53,405 nt of DNA, taken from positions 1 to 53,405 of the forward strand of contig CAUJDN010000058.1 of the NCBI GenBank assembly GCA_963169195.1. Direction: 5' to 3'. The stretch is from Acidobacteriota bacterium. GTDB taxonomy: Bacteria > Acidobacteriota > Vicinamibacteria > Vicinamibacterales > UBA2999. Below are positions 9,409-17,324 of this stretch, one piece after another. Under the pieces are notes generated by a model. That model was given only the letters and a program-made list of their open reading frames with translations, searched no databases and was not told the DNA's origin. Positions within the stretch are counted from its first letter, which is position 1; each line of letters opens with the position of its first letter. A program made the translations under genes and the position numbers.

Positions 9409-9684
9409 TCAATAGAAGGACGGATCGACCCCGAACAGGCGACTCTTTAACAAGTTCCAGGTCGACCAGTCCCCCCCTCCCGAGAGCTTCTCAAGTTCCT
9501 TGTCGCTGAGCTCCGCGCTGGACTGGCGGGCGACCCAGGCACCGAGGTCGTCGACGCTGAATTCGTATCCGAGCGTCCGCGCGTGCGAGACAAGCGATGG
9601 CGGATCCTCGAGTGACCTCACCGCCGCCTGCAGCTCGCTCGATTCACGCACGGCCGCCACGAACCGCTCCACCTCGTTCGTCAT
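9409..9684 (-). CDS. Nif11-type RiPP precursor peptide
   Basis: The ATG at 9684 is preceded by a good Shine-Dalgarno (GAGGGGG, 5 nt away) and gives 91 residues. Residues 1-65 match the Nif11-like leader pattern: an amphipathic N-terminal helix (EVERFVAAVRESSELQAAVR), the LVSHARTLGYEFSVDDL turn, and an acidic LSDKELEKL helix. The leader ends in a Gly-rich cleavage motif, LSGGG, at 68-71. The remaining 20 residues (from DWSTW to VDPSFY) would be the core. The core has no Cys and few Ser/Thr, so lanthionine or azoline chemistry is unlikely; it has two Trp and a terminal Tyr. No LanM, radical SAM, YcaO or C39 transporter gene is adjacent. A sulfotransferase lies 1 kb away on the other strand. Confidence 0.82.
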   Translation of the reverse strand: MTNEVERFVAAVRESSELQAAVRSLEDPPSLVSHARTLGYEFSVDDLGAWVARQSSAELSDKELEKLSGGGDWSTWNLLKSRLFGVDPSFY

Positions 9685-9740
9685 AGGACCCCCTCGCGGC
9701 GATGATAGCCCACTCACCATCCACGATCGATCGCGCGCGC

Positions 9741-9906
9741 CGGGGTTCGCCAGGCAGGACGAAGCCTTCCATGACGAGCTGGTCAAGCTGCTCGAAGCGG
9801 CCCGCGCGCGCGATCTACCCCGCGCCACCAGGCAGCTCGGCGTGGTGCTCGAGGGCCTGTACCCTCTGCCATCGGAAATACCGCTTCTGCGTCCGCTCGA
9901 GGGACG
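9741..9906 (+). pseudogene. Duplicated 3' fragment of the cytochrome c' gene, frameshifted
   Basis: This stretch is nearly identical to 6035-6200, the last 50 codons of the cytochrome c' lipoprotein gene plus 3' flank. The frame reads GFARQDEAFHDELVKLL and continues to VVLEG. There one extra base shifts the frame, so the haem motif (now CTLCHRKYRF) is read in another frame. The homolog's stop codon is also changed (tga to tgc context). There is no start or signal sequence. It is therefore a non-functional duplicate. Confidence 0.9.
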
Positions 9907-9960
9907 CCCGCCACGGCCGGTCGCCATCGCCGGCTCCCCCCGGACTGTTCGGAACCTGGC

Positions 9961-10637
9961 CTACCGCGGCCAGGACGCCCACACGGCCGACATGCCCGCG
10001 TTGTCGATGGCGAACGGCGCATGGCGGATGCCGCCGTAGACCGGGTTCAGCACAGCCACCGGGGGCGGCCCGAAGTGGCCAAGCCCCAGGGAGTGGCCGT
10101 TCTCGTGCAGGGCCACGGTCTCGACGTCGATGCCGGGCAACGCCACGTCGATGCCCCAGGGGTTGCCGGCCCGATCGTTGCCCGGATCACCGAAGGTGTC
10201 GTTGTAGTAGACCTCGTTCAGCGCCGTGTCGAGATAGTTGTCGCCGTTGATGTCGGTGGGGTTGCCAGCACCATCGACGAAGATGAAGCTCACCGAGAAC
10301 GCCAGGATCCCGCGGCCGCCGCCCGGACCGCCGACGGCCTCGAAGTACGCGCGAGGCAGCCACCCCGCGTTGACGATGTCGGCCAGGAACGGGTTGCCGG
10401 AGCCGCCGAAGCCGAAGAACGCGTCGAAGATGTCCGGGTCCGCCCCGCTGTCCGCGCGCTTGACCAGATCAACCTTCATGAAGGGCTGCTGCTCCTGCCA
10501 GGTGTCGAAGGCCCTGTCGATGGCAGCCTCGGTCTGAGCGCTCGTCAGCCCGCTCGCCGTGGCGCCGTCGCTCTGATCGACCAGGTAGGTGATGCGGTCT
10601 CCGTCGGCCAGACGCCGCGGGTCGTTCCGACACGACG
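9961..10637 (-). pseudogene. Matrixin-type zinc metalloprotease, N-terminally truncated
   Basis: The frame closes at 9961 and runs back without a plausible start to a stop near 10650. It reads RLADGDRITYLVDQS, then a helix AAIDRAFDTWQEQ, and later the metzincin zinc motif HENGHSLGLGHF. The family tail VLNPVYGGIRHAPFAIDN follows. The zinc motif and C-terminus look intact. The signal peptide and prodomain are missing, and the first available ATG (10479) lies inside the catalytic domain. The break at about 10625-10640 coincides with the beginning of the sulfotransferase reading on the plus strand, as if two truncated genes had been joined head to head. Secretion or activity is unlikely. Confidence 0.75.
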
Positions 10638-10649
10638 AGCCCTATCTTC

Positions 10650-11558
10650 GTGCTTGGTCTGACCCAGCGCACGGGAATCAACCACCTCACGGATCTCCTG
10701 CGCCTGCACCCACAGGTTCGACCGCCGGAACCCATCTGGGAGGACTACCTCGTTCACGAGCTCCACCGGCTCGAGGACTACGTCACGTCCGTCGCGACGC
10801 ACTGGAATCCCCGTTGGAAACCGGAGGGGGCCGCGAGCGCCCTTCGCGAGGCGCTGGGACGCGGCCTCGCGGATTTCCTCTGTGGCATCGGTGATCCCGC
10901 CTGGCGGGGCGATCTCGTCCACCCGTGCCCCATCACGACCGGGCCGGACAGCCGCCCCCTGGCGCCGCGCTGCGTGACCAAGACGCCGAGCACTCAGGAC
11001 CTGGCGCTGCTCCACCGGTACCTCCCACGCTCGCCGTGCCTCATCCTCGTCCGCGACGGTCGTTCGGTGGTGGCCTCGGCCGCGAGAGGATTCGGGACGG
11101 ACTGGCGGAAGGCCGCCCACCTGTGGGCGACGCGCGGACGCGGGCTCCGCGCGGAGCTGGAGTCGGGCCCGGCGGCCCGGCGGGCCACCTGGAAGGTCGT
11201 GCGATTCGAAGAGCTCGTGCGGCGACCGGAACCGATTCTCCGCGAGGTCCTCGCTCACGTCGGTCTGGCGACGGCCGACTACCCGTTCGATCGCGTGCGC
11301 ACCGCTCCCGTGATCGGGTCCTCGTACCTCCAGCCGGACGGCGTCGTGACCTGGAAGAGCCTGCCACGCCCTGCGGGCTTCGACCCGACCACACGCTTCG
11401 CCGACTGGCCGGCGCAGCACCATGAGGAGTTCGAGGCGATTGCGGGAGACGTGCTCGACTATTTCGGATACGAGCGGCATCGTCGCGCTGGCCATGCCAG
11501 GCGGCCCCGACGAGAGACTGCCGCCAGGGTCTCGAGGACGTCGCGAGCGAGGGGATGA
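10650..11558 (+). CDS. PAPS-dependent sulfotransferase-like protein
   Basis: The protein (302 aa from GTG 10650) belongs to the sulfotransferase fold. The 5'-phosphosulfate loop reads PIFVLGLTQRTGINHL, with TQRTG replacing the usual PRSGT. CVTKTPST and the 3'-phosphate-binding segment LVRDGRSVVASAARGFG follow, and VVRFEELV comes later. The proposed GTG lies inside the first strand of the loop. The open frame extends only to 10593 without another start, so the first few residues may be lost or a non-canonical start may be used. The 3' end (from about residue 275) is Arg-rich and unlike the family. It could sulfate a glycan, lipid or peptide Tyr. Its closeness to the Nif11 precursor is suggestive but not proof. 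Confidence 0.7.
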   Translation: MLGLTQRTGINHLTDLLRLHPQVRPPEPIWEDYLVHELHRLEDYVTSVATHWNPRWKPEGAASALREALGRGLADFLCGIGDPAWRGDLVHPCPITTGPDSRPLAPRCVTKTPSTQDLALLHRYLPRSPCLILVRDGRSVVASAARGFGTDWRKAAHLWATRGRGLRAELESGPAARRATWKVVRFEELVRRPEPILREVLAHVGLATADYPFDRVRTAPVIGSSYLQPDGVVTWKSLPRPAGFDPTTRFADWPAQHHEEFEAIAGDVLDYFGYERHRRAGHARRPRRETAARVSRTSRARG

Positions 11559-11876
11559 GCGTCCCGCCGGACGCCGGACCGAGCCCGGGGGCGTTCCGCG
11601 GGCGCACACGCACGGAGCAGCTCTCGTGCTGGACATTACCGGCCACCGGCGGCGAGCCTCCAGCCGTCACGAGGCCAGAGTCCGGACACCCGGACCGCGA
11701 TGCGGAAGCGGACAGCGAGCGGGTTGGCCGACCTCCGCAGCAGCGGCATCGGCACGACACCGGGGCCTCTCCGGTGGCAACCCGATATGCCGCAGACGGC
11801 CGCGGTCACCGTGCCTGCCGCGCGTCGACGGCGTCCACCGTGCACATCGGGCGGCGTTCCTCGAACGCGAGCGGTA
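11559..11876. other. No recognisable gene
   Basis: This 318-bp stretch between the sulfotransferase stop and repeat R2a holds only low-complexity Arg/Ala/Pro-rich frames on both strands. No start with a ribosome-binding site, RNA gene or clear hairpin was seen. It is probably decayed coding sequence or intergenic filler. Confidence 0.5.
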
Positions 11877-11945
11877 CCGCCGGTGGCTACCGCCGCTCGT
11901 TGATGAACCTCGGCTGCACCGAGTCGGCGTACGCCTCGGCGTGCC
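11877..11945 (-). repeat. Repeat R2, copy a
   Basis: On the minus strand this segment encodes AEAYADSVQPRFINERR followed by a stop and GCCACCG. It matches 23546-23612, where the same strand reads AEAYADPAQPRVFGERR and stop. In both places the repeat supplies the last residues of an unrelated reading frame: a prolyl oligopeptidase remnant here, a PlsC acyltransferase there. It is therefore a mobile or recombining sequence rather than a shared domain. Confidence 0.7.
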
Positions 11946-12336
11946 GACCCGGTGGTAGCAGACCTGGTGGTTCTCGTTGATCGACGACAGCTCCCTGCCC
12001 TTCGCCGGCGCAGGATAGCGGCTGTAGTAGAAGCCGTTGCCGCGCCAGGCGACGCCAGAAGACCCTCACCCACTCGACCTTGTCCGCCAGCGGCTTGCGC
12101 GTCGCGAGGTCCAGGACGTCGATCGCCTGCCAGTCGGAGCCGCTTTGCGACACCGTGTAGGCGAGCAGCCGTGCGTCCTTCGGGGCGGCGTAGCCGCCAA
12201 GGCGGACGGTGCCGTCCTCGGACCACGCGGGAACCCGGGTGCCGTGGAGCGGCTGACGCCGAAGGGTCGGGGGCTGGGGACCGTCCGTCGTGCGCCGGGC
12301 GTCGTAGTGGTCAGCAGGGGTCACGAGCATGTTCAA
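11940..12336 (-). pseudogene. Prolyl oligopeptidase (S9) propeller fragment, frameshifted
   Basis: Minus-strand translation gives WSEDGTVRLGGYAAPKDARLLAY and GSDWQAIDVLDLATRKPL, the N-terminal propeller of S9A prolyl oligopeptidases. A one-base shift near 12057 moves the reading to another frame. There it continues as WRGNGFYYSRYPAPAKGREL, SINENHQVCYHRVGTP, which is canonical for the family. The match stops abruptly after GTP, where repeat R2a begins. The first 30 residues (from 12336) are not family-like. No catalytic domain is present. It is a broken remnant of roughly 110 codons. Confidence 0.8.
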
Positions 12337-12511
12337 GATTCAAGACTTCATGATTCTCGGCGCGGCGTTCGTCTCGTTCCTGTTCTCCATCTCGCTGTGG
12401 TTTGGCGCTCTCTGGCCGCCGAATCGAGAGGCAGGCATATTCGTCGGGCTCTGGGTGCCGTCGATCCTTGCCGCTGGCGTCTACGTCCAGCTGCGCGCAG
12501 CGAGGCGATGA
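12329..12511 (+). CDS. Small two-helix membrane protein (60 aa)
   Basis: The 60-residue product begins MFKIQDFMILGAAFVSFLFS and contains two hydrophobic helices (about 8-27 and 37-54) separated by WPPNREAG. A basic C-terminus ends in RAARR. No named domain is recognised. The balanced hydrophobic pattern and the tightly coupled next gene argue that it is real. Its 5' end overlaps the decayed S9 fragment on the other strand by a few bases. It is followed 3 bp later by another small membrane protein, so the two probably work together. Confidence 0.65.
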   Translation: MFKIQDFMILGAAFVSFLFSISLWFGALWPPNREAGIFVGLWVPSILAAGVYVQLRAARR

Positions 12512-12514
12512 ACA

Positions 12515-12637
12515 ATGGACCTCTGGATTCTGACCGTTGGTGTTGCGACCTTCGGTCTGTTGATGGGTGGGCTGGCCTTCACGATCAGGGAGTTCCGGCA
12601 CATGAAGCCGGGCGACACCGACGGCATGCGCCCGTAG
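12515..12637 (+). CDS. Single-helix micro-membrane protein (40 aa)
   Basis: This short gene reads MDLWILTVGVATFGLLMGGL and ends REFRHMKPGDTDGMRP. It has one membrane helix (about residues 3-24) and a short charged tail, and its start lies 3 bp after the stop of the 60-residue membrane protein. The pairing of a two-helix and a one-helix small protein looks like a translationally coupled unit. The function is unknown. The reading is clean, with no rare codons. Confidence 0.55.
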   Translation: MDLWILTVGVATFGLLMGGLAFTIREFRHMKPGDTDGMRP

Positions 12638-12654
12638 AACGCCACTTGCGGCGG

Positions 12655-12897
12655 CTAGCGCAGGGCTGCGATCGCCGCACTCATTGCCATCATCAGCGCG
12701 GCGGGCATCCGCTTCATCGGCGGGTCGCCCACCTTGAGGTGCATGGCAATGGCGCCAATCATGAGCGCGGCGACGAGACCCGCGGCCTCGCGCACCGGCA
12801 GCGCGAACCACACCCCAGCCAGGAGGACGATGGCCGCGCCGATCTTCAGCGCGCCCACAACATCATGAACGGGACCCCACCCTTCGTTCAACGCCAC
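12655..12897 (-). pseudogene. DoxX-like membrane protein, N-terminally truncated
   Basis: From a GTG at 12897 the frame reads VALNEGWGPVHDVVGALKIGAAIVLL, then AAGLVAALMIGAIAMHLKVGDP and a final hydrophobic helix. This is the second half of DoxX-like (PF13564/PF07681-type) four-helix proteins, with the typical GALKIGA helix and HL-x-GDP turn. The first helix and the usual G-x-K-L segment are missing. The frame stays open upstream as [14 protein letters not shown], which is not DoxX-like. It may be a short relic rather than a functional protein. Confidence 0.5.
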
Positions 12898-13119
12898 CGA
12901 TGCCTGCGGCGATTCCAGGGTTCGATTGAGTCGCTCTCGCGGGTTCGAAGGGCATGACCGGCGGCGGATGCAGGTTACCCAGCCGTTGCGCGGCGCTGGT
13001 GGCAGACGGCGCCCGGATCATGACCCACTGCGATGCCGGCGCCCGCACGGCGGCGCTCGGCGAAGAAGTCCGAGAGCAGCGCTCCGAGGAGGTGGTGTAC
13101 TCTTCGCGTGCGCCCCACG

Positions 13120-13689
13120 ATGAGGCCGCTCGTCCGATCACTCGCCCTCGTGTTCGCCATGCACGCCTCCGCCCACGGTGCCGAGAAGACCCTGTTCGAT
13201 TTCGCCATCGCGGCCGATGCGCGCGCCTGGCAGATCGTCACCGACGACGTGATGGGCGGCACGTCCTCCAGCCGCATCGAGATCGTCGATGGCGTTGGGG
13301 TGTTTCGCGGCGAGGTCTCGCTCGAGAACAACGGCGGATTCGCCTCGGTGCGCTCGCTGCCGGCTGCCCACGAGCTTGCGGGCGCCGGCGCATTCGTGAT
13401 TCGCGTGCGCGGGGACGGGCGGCGCTACACGTTCACCGCCCGCACGGTCGAAGGCTCCCACGCCACCGTCTACCAGGCGACGTTCCAGCCCGCGCCGCAC
13501 GAGTGGACGGAACACCGGCTGCCCGTTGCGGCGTTCGTGCCCACTTTTCGCGGTCGCGTGCGCGCGGGCGCACCCGCGCTGGACGCGGCGACAGTCGTCT
13601 CGGTCGGGTTTCTCATCTCGGACCGCCAAGCCGGCCCGTTTCGCCTCGAGATCGCGTGGATCAAGGCGGCGAAGCCGGCTCGGCCATGA
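13120..13689 (+). CDS. CIA30-family secreted protein
   Basis: Starting at ATG 13120, the 189-residue product has a short signal peptide ([22 protein letters not shown]). A CIA30 (NADH:ubiquinone oxidoreductase intermediate-associated protein 30) beta-sandwich follows. Hallmarks are [32 protein letters not shown], the [14 protein letters not shown] strand, and FRLEIAWI near the end. Bacterial CIA30 proteins resemble carbohydrate-binding jelly rolls; their role is not established. The stop overlaps the ATG of the photolyase-related remnant by ATGA, so the two were once translationally coupled. A possible -10 (TACTCT, 13098-13103) lies 16 nt upstream of the start. Confidence 0.85.
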   Translation: MRPLVRSLALVFAMHASAHGAEKTLFDFAIAADARAWQIVTDDVMGGTSSSRIEIVDGVGVFRGEVSLENNGGFASVRSLPAAHELAGAGAFVIRVRGDGRRYTFTARTVEGSHATVYQATFQPAPHEWTEHRLPVAAFVPTFRGRVRAGAPALDAATVVSVGFLISDRQAGPFRLEIAWIKAAKPARP

Positions 13690-13962
13690 GGCAGACAACG
13701 CGCAATCTGGTGCTGGTTCTCGGCGATCAGCTCGACGAACGGTCCTCCGCGCTCGATCGTTTCGACGCGGGTGTCGATGCGGTGTGGATGGCCGAGGTGG
13801 ACGAGGAGGCCACCCACGTCTGGAGTCACAAGGCGCGCATCGCGCTCTTCCTGTCGGCCATGCGGCATTTCCGCGACGCCTTGCGGAAACGGGGGCTGCG
13901 CGTGGAGTATCGCGCGCTCGACGCCGCCGGCCAGCCGTCCGACCTCGGCGCCACCCTGCGAG
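13686..13962 (+). pseudogene. Cryptochrome/photolyase-related protein (DPRP), 5' fragment
   Basis: The frame starts [18 protein letters not shown] and continues [20 protein letters not shown] and [21 protein letters not shown]. This is the N-terminal domain of the deoxyribodipyrimidine photolyase-related family (PF04244), normally about 500 residues. Homology stops after about 91 codons. The frame then runs into unrelated sequence, where a DUF2442 fragment begins in another frame. The flavin- and iron-sulfur-binding parts are gone. The ATGA overlap with the CIA30 gene shows that the start itself is original. Confidence 0.85.
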
Positions 13963-13968
13963 CACCAC

Positions 13969-14119
13969 ATGACGGACATCGCACGGATCGTCTCGGCCGA
14001 GCCCGTCATTCACGGCGTGCTGAAGATCACGTGGAACGACAGGTACGCGGCCGTCGCCGACCTTCGCCCGGTCATCGCTCGAAGGGGTGTGTTCAGGCAC
14101 CTGCAGGATTCCGACCGCT
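13969..14119 (+). pseudogene. DUF2442 protein fragment interrupted by repeat R1
   Basis: The reading [47 protein letters not shown] is the first 45 or so residues of a DUF2442 protein. These are small proteins of about 80-90 residues, often next to DUF4160 partners in toxin-antitoxin-like pairs. Exactly where the F-x-x-V-x-L segment should follow, repeat R1a begins and the match is lost. No DUF4160 gene is present. This is a clear case of a gene cut by the repeat boundary. Confidence 0.7.
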
Positions 14120-14300
14120 CGGCGCGGACTCCCTTCGCCAGCGCGCGGAGCGTCAGCGAGCGACGACGGAGTGCGGTGGGCACGGTGCAGGGCGGCAGCA
14201 CTCGCCTGCCATTGGCGAATGCCGTCCCGCCGGCACCGATCGTCGGCCGTGTTCACATGCCATCGTTCGTGGGCATGGGCGAGCGCACTGCGGGCGTGGC
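14120..14300 (+). repeat. Repeat R1, copy a (full length, about 181 bp)
   Basis: The segment from CGGCGCGGACTCCC to GCGGGCGTGGC matches 23331-23518 along its whole length with few substitutions, and its right-hand 110 bp matches 17573-17685. Inside is a short inverted repeat, CATGCC (14256-14261) with GGCATG (14272-14277). Frames across it are not conserved as protein. It separates a truncated DUF2442 gene from a truncated GH15 gene. Confidence 0.85.
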
Positions 14301-14369
14301 CCAAGTTCGTCCTGGCGTTCAGGGCGGCGTCAGGGTGCTGAGCGGGCGCCCCCGGCGGTCGAAACAGGC

Positions 14370-14712
14370 CAGTTGCGCACCTCGTGTCGTGCCGACGCGG
14401 AGTACAGCACCTCCCGCGCCTCGGCTGTGCGGCCGAGCAGCGCATAGGCATCTGCCGGCCAGTAGGTGCACAACAGGAAGGCGCCCTCCCCGTGGGGCAG
14501 GCCTTCGACGCCGGTCTCGGTACGGTACCGGCATCGAGGCCGCAGATCTCCGCGCGCAACTCGTCCCTCAGGTGCCGCCAGCGTGCCACGGGCCCGTCGA
14601 GATCGAAGCGCCTGAAGTGGCGGATGGGACCACGCACCTCCCAGATGCCCTCGTCGGGCTCGCGCCACTCCTGCTCCAGGCGCGCCAGCAGTTCCCGCTC
14701 GATGCGCCTGGC
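14370..14712 (-). pseudogene. Glycoside hydrolase family 15 (glucoamylase-like) fragment
   Basis: On the minus strand one frame reads ELLARLEQEWREPDEGIWEV, RGPIRHF, FDLDGPVARWRHLRDELRAE. After a shift near 14525 another frame reads YRTETGVEGLPHGEGAFLLC and [20 protein letters not shown]. Both are hallmark pieces of the (alpha/alpha)6 barrel of GH15 trehalase/glucoamylase-like enzymes. Intervening family segments are missing, so there is at least one internal deletion as well as the frameshift. The remnant covers only about a fifth of a usual 600-residue enzyme. Confidence 0.8.
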
Positions 14713-14785
14713 CCGACACTACGGCCTGCACAACGGGTTCGCCGCCTGTGGCCAGGCAGCCATTGCTCGTTTCACGCCGTGGAGG

Positions 14786-14791
14786 TACGCT
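14786..14791 (+). promoter_or_regulatory. -10-like box (TACGCT) of the SARP-like regulator gene
   Basis: TACGCT ends 8 nt before the ATG at 14800, placing the expected transcription start next to the start codon. No ribosome-binding site is seen. The same hexamer at the same 8-nt distance precedes the oxoamine synthase gene at 38039. Confidence 0.5.
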
Positions 14792-14799
14792 CGGCGGCG

Positions 14800-16599
14800 A
14801 TGTCCCGGTTGATGCTCTATCTCCTCGGGTCGCCGCGGGTGGTCTATAACGGCGCGGTGGTGACGCCCCCGCGGGGCAACAAGGTGTGGGCCCTGCTCGC
14901 GGTTCTTGCTCTGTCGCGCGCTCCCCAGTCTCGGCAGCGACTCGCGAGTCTGATGTTCGCCGACGCCGACGACCCGTCCGGCGCACTGCGCTGGAACATC
15001 TCCGCCCTGCGCCGCCTGCTCGGCGAAGCGGCAGTCCTGGGTGGCGACCCACTGACCCTGCAACTGCCGCCCGACACGTGGGTCGACACCGAGGTCGTGC
15101 TGCGCGGCCGGTGGACCGAGGCCGTTCTTCTCGACAGCCTCGGGCACGACCTGCTCGAGGCGCTCGACTTCACCTCCGCACCAGGGCTGGAGTTGTGGTT
15201 GACCAACGAGCGCTCACGGATGGCCAGCGCTGCTTCCGGCATCCTGCGCGAAGCGGCGCAGGCCTGCCTCGCCCGCCGCAAGTATGCGAGGGCGCTCGAC
15301 TACGCGACCCGGCTGGTCGGCATAAACCCGTTCGACGAGAACGCGCAAGTGCTGCTGTGCCGTGTCCTCGTCGGCTCCGGCGAGATCACCCGGGCGACCA
15401 GTCAGGCTGAGGCCGCGGCGCGTCTGTTCCGCGACGAGTTGGGCATTGAACCAAGCGAGTCATTCCGTCGGGCAGCACTTGCCGCGCCGCCCGCGGAGGT
15501 CGGGAGGTCTGCGTCGGTCGAGGCGCTGGCGGCCACGATCGAGATCGGTGAAGCATCGATCGCCGCCGGCGGATGGCAATCGGGGCTCGACACTCTGCGC
15601 GGCGCAGTCGAGGGCGCGCGTGGGAATGGCGACGAGCAGTTGCTGCTACGCAGCAATCTCAGCCTCGGAAGCGCCCTGGTGCACGCGGCGCGTGGACTCG
15701 ACGAGGAAGGCGCGACTTGCCTGCACGAGGCGATTGCACTCGCCGACAGGCTGCACCGCCGCGACGAGGGCGCCTCGGCGCGACGCGAGCTGGCGTACAT
15801 CGAGCTGCTCCGCGGGCGGTACGAGCGTGCACTCACCTGGCTGGACGATGCACAGCCGTTGTGCCGCTCGAACGACGGTGAGCACGCGTGGGTCGCTGCT
15901 CTGCAGGGTTTGTGCGCGACCGACCTCGCCGACTACCCCTTCGCCCGCTCGCGGCTCGAACTGAGCGTCGAGCTCGCCGCGAGGGCAGGGGCGCAGGTGC
16001 AGAGTGCCTTCGCCCGCACCTTCCTCGGCAGGCTCGAGCTGCTGCAAGGCAACCACGACGCCGCGCGTGAACACCTCGAGCGTGGGCTCGAACTTGCCCG
16101 CGCGGCAGGGTGGACGGCTTTCGTCCCGCTGCCGTTGGCATTCATCGCCGAGGCGCAACTGCTCGCCGGTGAGATCGACGTGGCCGAACGCACCTTCCGC
16201 ACGGCGCACGCGATGTCTCAGCAGATCGGCGATCCATGCTGGGAGAGCCTGGGCGCGCGTGGCCTGGGACTGATCGCGGCACAGCGCGGCGCAGTTGACG
16301 CGGCGATGGAGCACCTCCACGACGCATCGACCCTTTGCGACCGCTTCCCCGACACCTACCTGTGGCTCGAGGCCTATGCCCGCGATGCCCTTTGTGCCGT
16401 CGCCACTTCCGTCGGCGACCCCAACGCGTCGGCCATGATCAGCGATCTGGAACAGCTCTCGGCACGCACCGGAATGCGCGAGCTGTTGGCCCGGGCGCTC
16501 GTGCACCGGGCCGCGCTGCAGCGCGATGCACAAGTGGCCGAGGTCGCCGCATCGCTGCTGGCGGCGATCGACAATCCCGTCCTGGCCACGTTGGTCTGA
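14800..16599 (+). CDS. SARP-like transcriptional activator with BTAD and TPR repeats
   Basis: The 599-residue product has an N-terminal OmpR-type winged-helix region (about residues 3-100; LYLLGSPRVV, NKVWALLAVLAL, ALRWNISALRRLLGE). A bacterial transcriptional activator domain follows at about 125-240, including YARALDYATRLVGINPFDEN and LFRDELGIEPSESF. The C-terminal 340 residues are TPR-like helical repeats, for example AREHLERGLELARAAGW. There is no NB-ARC ATPase. It is the AfsR/SARP architecture, in which the TPRs sense partners and the winged helix binds direct repeats. It probably controls the rhodanese gene 84 bp downstream on the same strand. Confidence 0.85.
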   Translation: MSRLMLYLLGSPRVVYNGAVVTPPRGNKVWALLAVLALSRAPQSRQRLASLMFADADDPSGALRWNISALRRLLGEAAVLGGDPLTLQLPPDTWVDTEVVLRGRWTEAVLLDSLGHDLLEALDFTSAPGLELWLTNERSRMASAASGILREAAQACLARRKYARALDYATRLVGINPFDENAQVLLCRVLVGSGEITRATSQAEAAARLFRDELGIEPSESFRRAALAAPPAEVGRSASVEALAATIEIGEASIAAGGWQSGLDTLRGAVEGARGNGDEQLLLRSNLSLGSALVHAARGLDEEGATCLHEAIALADRLHRRDEGASARRELAYIELLRGRYERALTWLDDAQPLCRSNDGEHAWVAALQGLCATDLADYPFARSRLELSVELAARAGAQVQSAFARTFLGRLELLQGNHDAAREHLERGLELARAAGWTAFVPLPLAFIAEAQLLAGEIDVAERTFRTAHAMSQQIGDPCWESLGARGLGLIAAQRGAVDAAMEHLHDASTLCDRFPDTYLWLEAYARDALCAVATSVGDPNASAMISDLEQLSARTGMRELLARALVHRAALQRDAQVAEVAASLLAAIDNPVLATLV

Positions 16600-16683
16600 G
16601 TCCTCCCTGCGCCCGGCGATCACACGCGCCGTCACACGTCGGTGGTCCACCGTCTCCACACCGGACAACCCGAGGAGGAGCAC

Positions 16684-17067
16684 ATGCCCACGACAATTGC
16701 CGAACAAGTCGCAGCCGCCAAGCTGACCATCGAGAACCTGTCACCGGCTCAGGCCGACGCCGAGCGCGCGGCGGGTGGGGCGTTGTTGGTCGACATCAGG
16801 GAGGCCGACGAACTGGCTGCCAACGGAGCCTTCCCCGATGCGATCCATGCGCCGCGGGGGATGCTCGAGTTCTACGCCGACCCCGCCAGCGCTTACCACC
16901 GCGAGGACTTCGACCCCGGTCGCCGGATGATTCTCTGCTGTGCGTCGGGCGGCCGTTCAGCACTGGCGGTCAAGGCGCTGAAGGAGCTGGGCTACGCCAA
17001 CGTGGCTCACGTCGATGGCGGCATGAAAGCGTGGAAGGAGGCCGGGCTGCCCACCGCAGCCGGCTGA
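16684..17067 (+). CDS. Rhodanese-like sulfurtransferase
   Basis: The start at 16684 is marked by a strong GAGGAGG ribosome-binding site and gives 127 residues. A single rhodanese domain spans about 15-122: LLVDIREADE, the active-site loop CASGGRS with catalytic Cys86, and the final HVDGGMKAWKEAGLP motif. The loop matches single-domain thiosulfate or persulfide sulfurtransferases. There is no signal peptide, so it is cytoplasmic. It sits right behind the SARP-like regulator and may be its target. Nothing downstream belongs to the same operon; the following 1 kb is gene debris. Confidence 0.9.
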   Translation: MPTTIAEQVAAAKLTIENLSPAQADAERAAGGALLVDIREADELAANGAFPDAIHAPRGMLEFYADPASAYHREDFDPGRRMILCCASGGRSALAVKALKELGYANVAHVDGGMKAWKEAGLPTAAG

Positions 17068-17324
17068 CGAATAGACAGCTCGGCCTGCATCCAGCGATTC
17101 GGCCCAGTCCGGGGACGCGGGCGAACCGCGGGAGCACCGTCCCCCGCCCCAGGAGGCGCGGCTACGGCACGCCCGAGGGGGGACGACAGCGCGGGTGTCC
17201 ACGCACACCGCCCCAGGTGGCCCGCGCGGTGGCTGATTTCGGGGCCGCCCGGGATGGTGGGGCAGGCCTCGGGCAACCCGCACCCGGGCGCGCGGATCCT
17301 GGGGGCAGGACTGATCGGGACAGG
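17068..17324. other. No recognisable gene
   Basis: The 257 bp between the rhodanese stop and the transposase remnant contain only Pro/Arg/Gly-rich open frames with no family resemblance. The minus-strand frame that continues from the IS91 fragment runs through it, but it does not look like transposase. Confidence 0.5.

Noticed and set aside
12980..13110. Possible methylthioribose-1-phosphate isomerase fragment ([14 protein letters not shown])
   Set aside because: Only a short stretch resembles the MtnA THCNAGA motif; the flanking residues do not, so the similarity may be chance.
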